DNA from: Thermomonas sp.
GTDB taxonomy: Bacteria > Pseudomonadota > Gammaproteobacteria > Xanthomonadales > Xanthomonadaceae
Direction of reading: 5' to 3'
Assembly (NCBI GenBank): GCA_024711415.1
Contig: JANJSW010000265.1
Span: 1-5,855, forward strand
Length of the DNA: 5,855 bases
Below the pieces are notes generated by a model that was not told where the DNA came from, made no database searches, and saw nothing but the letters and a program-made list of their open reading frames with translations. Every line of letters starts with the position of its first letter. Position 1 is the stretch's first letter. Of the stretch, positions 1 through 3,956 are shown one piece after another. The translations under genes and the position numbers were made by a program.

Positions 1-1
1 C

Positions 2-475
2 GACGAAAAGACCCGCCGCACGGTCAGCCCGCAGCGGCTGACCCACTATCGCGACAACTGGTACCTGGACGCGTGGGACGAGGACCGCGAGGGCCTGCGC
101 AGCTTCTCCATCGACCGCATCGCCGGCGCCCGGCTGGCCGATGGCAGCGCGCGCGACGTGGCCGAGGAAGAACTCAACGCCCATCTCGCCGGCAGCTACG
201 GCATCTTTTCCGGCGCGCCCAAGGGCTGGGCCACGATCCGTTTTTCCGCCAAGGCCGCACGCTGGGTGGCCGACGAACACTGGCATTCGCAGCAGCAGGG
301 CCGCTTTCTTGCGGACGGCCGCTACGAACTTAAGTTGCCGTACTCGGTGCCGCGCGAGCTGCTGATGGACGTGCTGCACTACGGCGCCGACGCCGAGATC
401 GTGGAGCCGAAGGCGCTGCGCGAACAGCTGCGCGCGCACCTGCAGCTGGCGCTGTCCAACTACGGGCAGGACTGA
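2..475 (+). CDS. WYL-domain transcriptional regulator, C-terminal part (5' truncated by window edge)
   Basis: This is the C-terminal 157 residues of a WYL-domain (YafY-like) regulator; the frame is open from base 2 to the TGA at 473-475. What is visible is the end of the WYL domain, with the name-giving Trp-Tyr-Leu at residues 20-22 of the visible part (NWYLDAWD), followed by the LRSFSIDRI strand-helix block at 33-41. A WCX-type C-terminal extension then ends with the usual pattern of a 'YGADAEIVEP' strand and an LREQLRAHL helix. In this family an N-terminal helix-turn-helix binds DNA and the WYL module senses a ligand or nucleic acid; full proteins are about 300-330 residues, so the DNA-binding half lies upstream of the window. 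Its ligand and targets cannot be read from the sequence. Its stop overlaps the start of the patatin gene by one base, suggesting one mRNA. Confidence in the family is high; the specific role is unknown. Confidence 0.9.
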   Translation, partial: DEKTRRTVSPQRLTHYRDNWYLDAWDEDREGLRSFSIDRIAGARLADGSARDVAEEELNAHLAGSYGIFSGAPKGWATIRFSAKAARWVADEHWHSQQQGRFLADGRYELKLPYSVPRELLMDVLHYGADAEIVEPKALREQLRAHLQLALSNYGQD

Positions 476-1374
476 TGGCAGCGCCCGCCCGCGAGGATTC
501 GCCGCCGGGCACGATCGTGCTGGCGCTGGGCGGCGGCGGCGCGCGCGGGCTGGCCCAGATCGGCGTGATCGAAGTGCTGCTGGCACGCGGCATGGACATC
601 GAGGCCGTGGCCGGCACGTCCTGCGGCGCATTGGTGGGTGGGGCGTTCGCGGCCGGCAAGCTGGATGAGTTGCGCGACTGGATGCTGCGCACCAGCCGCA
701 ACGAGATGCTGCGCCTGCTCGACCCCGGCCTCGGCCGCCCGGCCATGTTCACCGGCACCCGGCTGGTGCGCGCGCTGCGCGAGGTGGTCGGCGAGCCCCG
801 CATCGAGGACCTGCCGATCGACTTCACCGCGGTGGCGGTGGACCTGCTGCGCCAGCGCGAAGTCTGGCTGCGCCGGGGCGACCTGTGGGACGCGCTGCGC
901 GCCTCGTTCGCGATCCCGGGCATCTTCACCCCGCTGAATATCGGCGGCATGGAGCTGGTGGACGGCGGTCTGCTGGCACCGCTGCCGATCACCGCCACCC
1001 GCCTGGCCGGCGCCCACCGGGTGGTGGCGGTGGACATCCACGGCAGCACGCCGCAGCGCAGGGACGAGCCGGTGCGCGTGGTGGACACCCAGCCGGATGA
1101 ACCCGCGGTGGGCCTGCTGGGGCGCTGGATCGACCGGCTCGGCGAAGATGCGGCCAAGCCCACCCATCGTTTCGGGCTGATGGAAGTGATGTCGCGCGCA
1201 CTGGATACCATGCAGGAGCGCATCGCCCGCGTGCAGCTGGCGCTGGAGCCGCCGGAACTGCTGATCCGCATCCCCCGCGATGCCTGCCAGTTCTACGAAT
1301 TCTGGCGCGCCTCCGAGCTGATCGACATCGGCCGGCGCGAGGCGGAAAAGGCGCTGGACGCGGCCGGCTACTGA
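475..1374 (+). CDS. RssA-like patatin-family serine hydrolase
   Basis: This 299-residue protein belongs to the bacterial patatin-like phospholipases, which use a Ser-Asp dyad for acyl-ester hydrolysis. The glycine-rich oxyanion loop GGGGARG is at residues 19-25, the nucleophile elbow GTSCG at 47-51 (Ser49), and the catalytic Asp in DGG at 163-165 (Asp163). The conserved LRASFAIPGIFTP block is at 141-153. A C-terminal block at 235-266, including EPPELLIRI, resembles Escherichia coli RssA as I remember it, and the length matches RssA (about 300). No signal peptide or membrane segment is seen, so it is probably cytosolic or loosely membrane-associated. The start is ATG 475, set by the TGATG overlap with the upstream regulator; an AGGA at 468-471 is very close, so coupling by ribosome re-initiation is likely. 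No response-regulator partner (RssB) is next to it here, so the E. coli stress-regulation role should not be carried over. The true lipid or ester substrate is unknown. Confidence 0.93.
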   Translation: MAAPAREDSPPGTIVLALGGGGARGLAQIGVIEVLLARGMDIEAVAGTSCGALVGGAFAAGKLDELRDWMLRTSRNEMLRLLDPGLGRPAMFTGTRLVRALREVVGEPRIEDLPIDFTAVAVDLLRQREVWLRRGDLWDALRASFAIPGIFTPLNIGGMELVDGGLLAPLPITATRLAGAHRVVAVDIHGSTPQRRDEPVRVVDTQPDEPAVGLLGRWIDRLGEDAAKPTHRFGLMEVMSRALDTMQERIARVQLALEPPELLIRIPRDACQFYEFWRASELIDIGRREAEKALDAAGY

Positions 1375-1424
1375 CCGTCGCAGCCGGTGAGATGGGCCGC
1401 CCGCAAGCTGGCGGCACCTTCCAC

Positions 1425-1428
1425 GGAG
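1425..1428 (+). promoter_or_regulatory. Ribosome binding site GGAG that fixes the start of the small membrane protein
   Basis: GGAG lies 8 bases before ATG 1437. An in-frame ATG at 1392 would add 15 residues but has no well-spaced purine-rich site before it, and the extra residues (MGRPQAGG...) delay the predicted first membrane helix. The later start is therefore preferred. Confidence 0.6.
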
Positions 1429-1436
1429 CTGCCGCC

Positions 1437-1709
1437 ATGACCCATCGCGACCTTGATTCCCTGCTGCGCCAACTGGTGATCCTGGGCACGCTGGCGGTGC
1501 TGCTGGTGCCCGCCGCGCGCGGCAGCAGTGCGCTGTTCGGCTGGCTGCCGCTGTGGCTGGTGGGCATGCCGCTGGCCGCGTGGTGGAGCCTGCGCCGCTT
1601 CCCGCTGCCGACGCTGGCGCTGCGCCTGCCGAGGCGCCGGCGGGCGCAGGCGCGGCGGCGGCGCGGGCACCGCGTGACGGCGGTGGTGCGGGTTGTGCGG
1701 CGGGCCTGA
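1437..1709 (+). CDS. Small two-helix membrane protein with arginine-rich C-terminus (hypothetical)
   Basis: This 90-residue protein has no family I can name with confidence. Two hydrophobic segments are visible, about residues 11-27 (ending VLLVPAA) and 33-50 (LFGWLPLWLVGMPLAAWW), joined by a short RGSS turn. A tail at about 64-90 is dominated by Arg (RRRRAQARRRRGHR, then RVVRR). With so many positive charges after helix 2, and by the positive-inside rule, both termini are probably cytoplasmic and the turn periplasmic, giving a small inner-membrane hairpin. The start is set by GGAG at 1425-1428. It lies 62 bases after the patatin gene and 82 before the protease gene on the same strand, so it could share either transcript. 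The hydrophobic pattern, a good ribosome site and the clean fit between neighbours argue for a real gene. The tail could instead bind nucleic acid or membrane lipids, but nothing in the sequence decides this. Confidence 0.7.
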   Translation: MTHRDLDSLLRQLVILGTLAVLLVPAARGSSALFGWLPLWLVGMPLAAWWSLRRFPLPTLALRLPRRRRAQARRRRGHRVTAVVRVVRRA

Positions 1710-1749
1710 ACGCGGCGACTTCCGGGCCATGCTGGCGTCGCGGACGCTG

Positions 1750-1758
1750 TGCTAGCGT
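1750..1758 (+). promoter_or_regulatory. Candidate extended -10 promoter element for the prolyl oligopeptidase-like gene
   Basis: TGCTAGCGT fits the extended -10 form TG-n-TAnnnT, about 34 bases before ATG 1792. No convincing -35 hexamer is seen 16-18 bases upstream, as is common for extended -10 promoters. If used, transcription would begin near 1764-1766, inside the inverted repeat at 1761-1780. This is a motif match only and could be chance. Confidence 0.35.
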
Positions 1759-1760
1759 TC

Positions 1761-1780
1761 GGGGCTTTCCAGAAAGCCCC
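1761..1780. repeat. Perfect 9-bp inverted repeat just before the protease ribosome site
   Basis: The arms GGGGCTTTC (1761-1769) and GAAAGCCCC (1772-1780) are exact reverse complements around a central CA. As RNA this would fold as an 8-bp stem with a four-base loop; as DNA it has the symmetry of an operator for a dimeric regulator. It sits directly downstream of the candidate -10 and one base before the GGAG (1782-1785) of the protease gene. No T-run follows on either strand, so it does not look like an intrinsic terminator. It lies too far from the upstream stop (1709) to be part of that gene. The symmetry is certain; the function is not. Confidence 0.6.
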
Positions 1781-1791
1781 CGGAGCCCGCC

Positions 1792-3882
1792 ATGACCCAG
1801 TTTTCCAGCGCCTGCCTGATCGCCGGTCTCGCCATCGCCGGCAGCGCGTCCGCCCAGATCGCGCCGGGCGCCGATCCGCACGCCTGGCTGGAGGACCTGC
1901 AGGGCGAGAAGGCGCTGGACTGGGTCAAGGCGCGCAACGCCAAGGCCGAGGCGGAGATCGCCGGCACCCACGCGTTCAAGACGCTGGAAGCGCAGATCCG
2001 CGCCATCCTCGATTCCGACGCCAAGATCCCCGGCGTCGAGAAGATCGGCGGGTACTACTACAACTTCTGGAAGGACAAGCAGCACGAGCGCGGCGTCTGG
2101 CGCCGCACCACGCTGGACGAGTACCGCAAGCCGGAGCCGAAGTGGGAAACCGTGCTCGACCTGGATGCGCTGAACAAGGCGGAGAACGCCAAGTGGGTCT
2201 GGCATGGCGCCGACTGCCTCAAGCCGAAGTACCAGCGCTGCCTGATCGCGCTGTCGCCGGGCGGCTCCGACGCCGACGTGACCCGCGAGTTCGACCTGAC
2301 CACCAAACAGTTCGTGCCGGACGGCTTCTTCCGTCCGGAAGCCAAGGGTGGCCTGGCCTGGATCGACGAGGACACGGTCTACGTGTTCACCGATTTCGGC
2401 CCGGGCACGCTGACCAGCTCGGGTTATCCGAACATCGTCAAGGAATGGAAGCGCGGCACCCCGCTGGCGGCGGCGAAGACCGTGTACGAAGGCAAGCCGG
2501 GCGACATGTACATCGCCGCGATGCGCGACCACACCCCCGGCTGGCAGCGTGACTTCGTCAGCCGCACGCTGGCCTTCTACAACGACGAGCTGTACCTGCG
2601 CGGCGCCGACGGCAGCCTGTCCAAGATCGACGTGCCCAACAGCGCACAGAAGAACGTGCACAAGGCATGGCTGCTGCTGGAGCTGCGCGAGCCTTACGCC
2701 GTCGGTGGCAAGACCTATGCGCCCGGTTCGCTGATCGCCGCCAACTTCAACGATTTCATGGCCGGCAAGCGTGAGTTCACGACGCTGTTCGAGCCCGACG
2801 AACATTCCTCGCTGGCCGGCTATGCATGGACGAAGGACCACCTGGTCCTCAACGTGATGCAGGACGTCAAGAACCGCCTGTCGGTGCTCACCCCGGGCAA
2901 GGACGGCTGGGCGAAGTCCGCCTTCGTCGGCGCGCCGAGCATCGGCACGCTGGGCGTGGGCGCGGTGGATGCGGACGACAGCAATGCGGTGTGGCTCACC
3001 GCCACCGACTTCCTGACCCCGACCACGCTGTCCATTGCCGAGGTCGGCCAGCAGCCCGAGGTGCTGAAGTCCAACCCGGTGTTCTTCGACGGATCGAAGG
3101 ACGTGATCGAGCAGCACTTCGCCACCAGCAAGGATGGGACCAAGGTGCCCTACTTCCTCGTCAGGCCGAAGGCGCTGGCGTTCGACGGCAAGGCGCCGAC
3201 CCTGTTGTACGGCTATGGCGGCTTCGAGGTGTCGATGACGCCGGCCTATTCCGGCGGCATCGGCAAGGGCTGGCTGGAGAAGGGCGGCGTGTACGCGCTG
3301 GCCAACATCCGCGGCGGCGGCGAGTACGGCCCGCGCTGGCACCAGGCTGCGCTCAAGGCCAACCGCCACAAGGCCTACGAGGACTTCGCCGCGATCGCCG
3401 ACGACCTGGTGGCGCGCAAGATCACCTCGCCCAAGCACCTGGGCACCATGGGCGGCAGCAACGGCGGCCTGCTGATGGGCAACATGCTGACCCAGTATCC
3501 GGAAAAGTTCGGCGCCATCGTGGTGCAGGTGCCGCTGCTGGACATGAAGCGCTACAGCCACCTGCTGGCCGGCGCCTCGTGGATGGCCGAATACGGCAAT
3601 CCCGACACGGCGGACTGGGACTTCATCCAAACCTTCTCGCCTTACCACCTGTTCGATGCGAACAAGACCTACCCGGCGACCCTGTTCACCACCTCCACCA
3701 AGGACGACCGCGTCCATCCCGGCCATGCACGCAAGATGATGGCGCTGATGGAAGCGGCCGGTAAGGACGTGCGCTACTACGAGAACATCGAGGGCGGCCA
3801 CGGTGGCGCGGCCAACAATGCCCAGGCCGCGCACATGACCGCGCTGGCCTACACCTTCCTGTGGAACCAGCTGGCGAAGTGA
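1792..3882 (+). CDS. Exported prolyl oligopeptidase-like serine peptidase (family S9A)
   Basis: This 696-residue serine peptidase has the S9A layout: an N-terminal segment (DPHAWLEDL near residues 28-36), a beta-propeller gating domain to about residue 425, and a C-terminal alpha/beta-hydrolase domain. The triad is Ser556 (GGSNGG), Asp638 (KDDRVHPGH) and His670 (EGGHGGA). Tyr475 fills the oxyanion position. Phe478, Asn557, Trp597, Tyr601, Arg640 and Val641 align with porcine prolyl oligopeptidase Phe476, Asn555, Trp595, Tyr599, Arg643 and Val644. The spacings around the Ser are identical (-81, -78, +41, +45), so cleavage after proline in short peptides is the likely activity. NIRGGGEYG is the usual S9 loop. 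Residues 1-21 look like a Sec signal (core LIAGLAIAG, cleavage after ASA, before Gln22), although the n-region has no Lys or Arg. No in-frame upstream start exists before the TAG at 1753, and GGAG at 1782-1785 is well placed. The mature chain has only two cysteines, Cys142 and Cys150. A second S9A gene follows 74 bases later. Substrate range is inferred. Confidence 0.93.
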   Translation: MTQFSSACLIAGLAIAGSASAQIAPGADPHAWLEDLQGEKALDWVKARNAKAEAEIAGTHAFKTLEAQIRAILDSDAKIPGVEKIGGYYYNFWKDKQHERGVWRRTTLDEYRKPEPKWETVLDLDALNKAENAKWVWHGADCLKPKYQRCLIALSPGGSDADVTREFDLTTKQFVPDGFFRPEAKGGLAWIDEDTVYVFTDFGPGTLTSSGYPNIVKEWKRGTPLAAAKTVYEGKPGDMYIAAMRDHTPGWQRDFVSRTLAFYNDELYLRGADGSLSKIDVPNSAQKNVHKAWLLLELREPYAVGGKTYAPGSLIAANFNDFMAGKREFTTLFEPDEHSSLAGYAWTKDHLVLNVMQDVKNRLSVLTPGKDGWAKSAFVGAPSIGTLGVGAVDADDSNAVWLTATDFLTPTTLSIAEVGQQPEVLKSNPVFFDGSKDVIEQHFATSKDGTKVPYFLVRPKALAFDGKAPTLLYGYGGFEVSMTPAYSGGIGKGWLEKGGVYALANIRGGGEYGPRWHQAALKANRHKAYEDFAAIADDLVARKITSPKHLGTMGGSNGGLLMGNMLTQYPEKFGAIVVQVPLLDMKRYSHLLAGASWMAEYGNPDTADWDFIQTFSPYHLFDANKTYPATLFTTSTKDDRVHPGHARKMMALMEAAGKDVRYYENIEGGHGGAANNAQAAHMTALAYTFLWNQLAK

Positions 3883-3891
3883 CTGGCTTTC

Positions 3892-3917
3892 CTCCTCCCC
3901 TGCAGGCAGGGGAGGAG
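3892..3917. repeat. Perfect 12-bp inverted repeat between the two peptidase genes
   Basis: The arms CTCCTCCCCTGC (3892-3903) and GCAGGGGAGGAG (3906-3917) pair exactly around a central AG, giving an 11-bp RNA stem with a four-base loop. It begins 10 bases after the upstream stop and ends 27 bases before the GGAG of the next gene. No T-run follows on the + strand, and the minus-strand continuation is AAAGCC, so it is not a canonical intrinsic terminator. Its C-rich arm resembles the anti-Shine-Dalgarno sequence and its G-rich arm contains GGAGGAG. Similar CTCCCC/GGGGAG palindromes are scattered between genes in many GC-rich gammaproteobacteria. It may therefore be one copy of a REP-like family acting on mRNA 3' ends or partial termination, but only one copy is in this window. 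Confidence 0.6.
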
Positions 3918-3956
3918 CAAGCGCGCAATTGCAAACCGCCCCGCGGAGCCCCATCC

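Noticed and set aside
327..336. Ten-base palindrome AACTTAAGTT inside the WYL gene
   Set aside because: It is AT-rich and unusual in this GC-rich setting, but it lies within coding sequence for ELKL in a conserved C-terminal region and has no neighbouring half-sites. Chance is sufficient.
1396..1415. GCCGCC / GGCGGC stem with an 8-base loop after the patatin gene, considered as a terminator
   Set aside because: The stem is only 6 bp of a very common GC motif and no T-run follows.
1813..1815. Cys8 of the prolyl oligopeptidase-like protein as a lipoprotein attachment site
   Set aside because: It precedes the hydrophobic core rather than following it, and the preceding residues (SSA) do not form a proper lipobox. 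The ASA|Q site at 21/22 fits better.
3925..3932. GCAATTGC palindrome upstream of ptrB as an operator or promoter element
   Set aside because: It is only 8 bases long, with no matching -10/-35 arrangement around it.
460..3954. A minus-strand open frame of 1164 codons without stops, antisense to the patatin, small membrane protein and first peptidase genes
   Set aside because: It spans three well-supported + strand genes and their gaps. Its translation is rich in Gly/Val/Arg/His with no recognisable domain order, as expected when G/C-ending codons suppress stops on the opposite strand.
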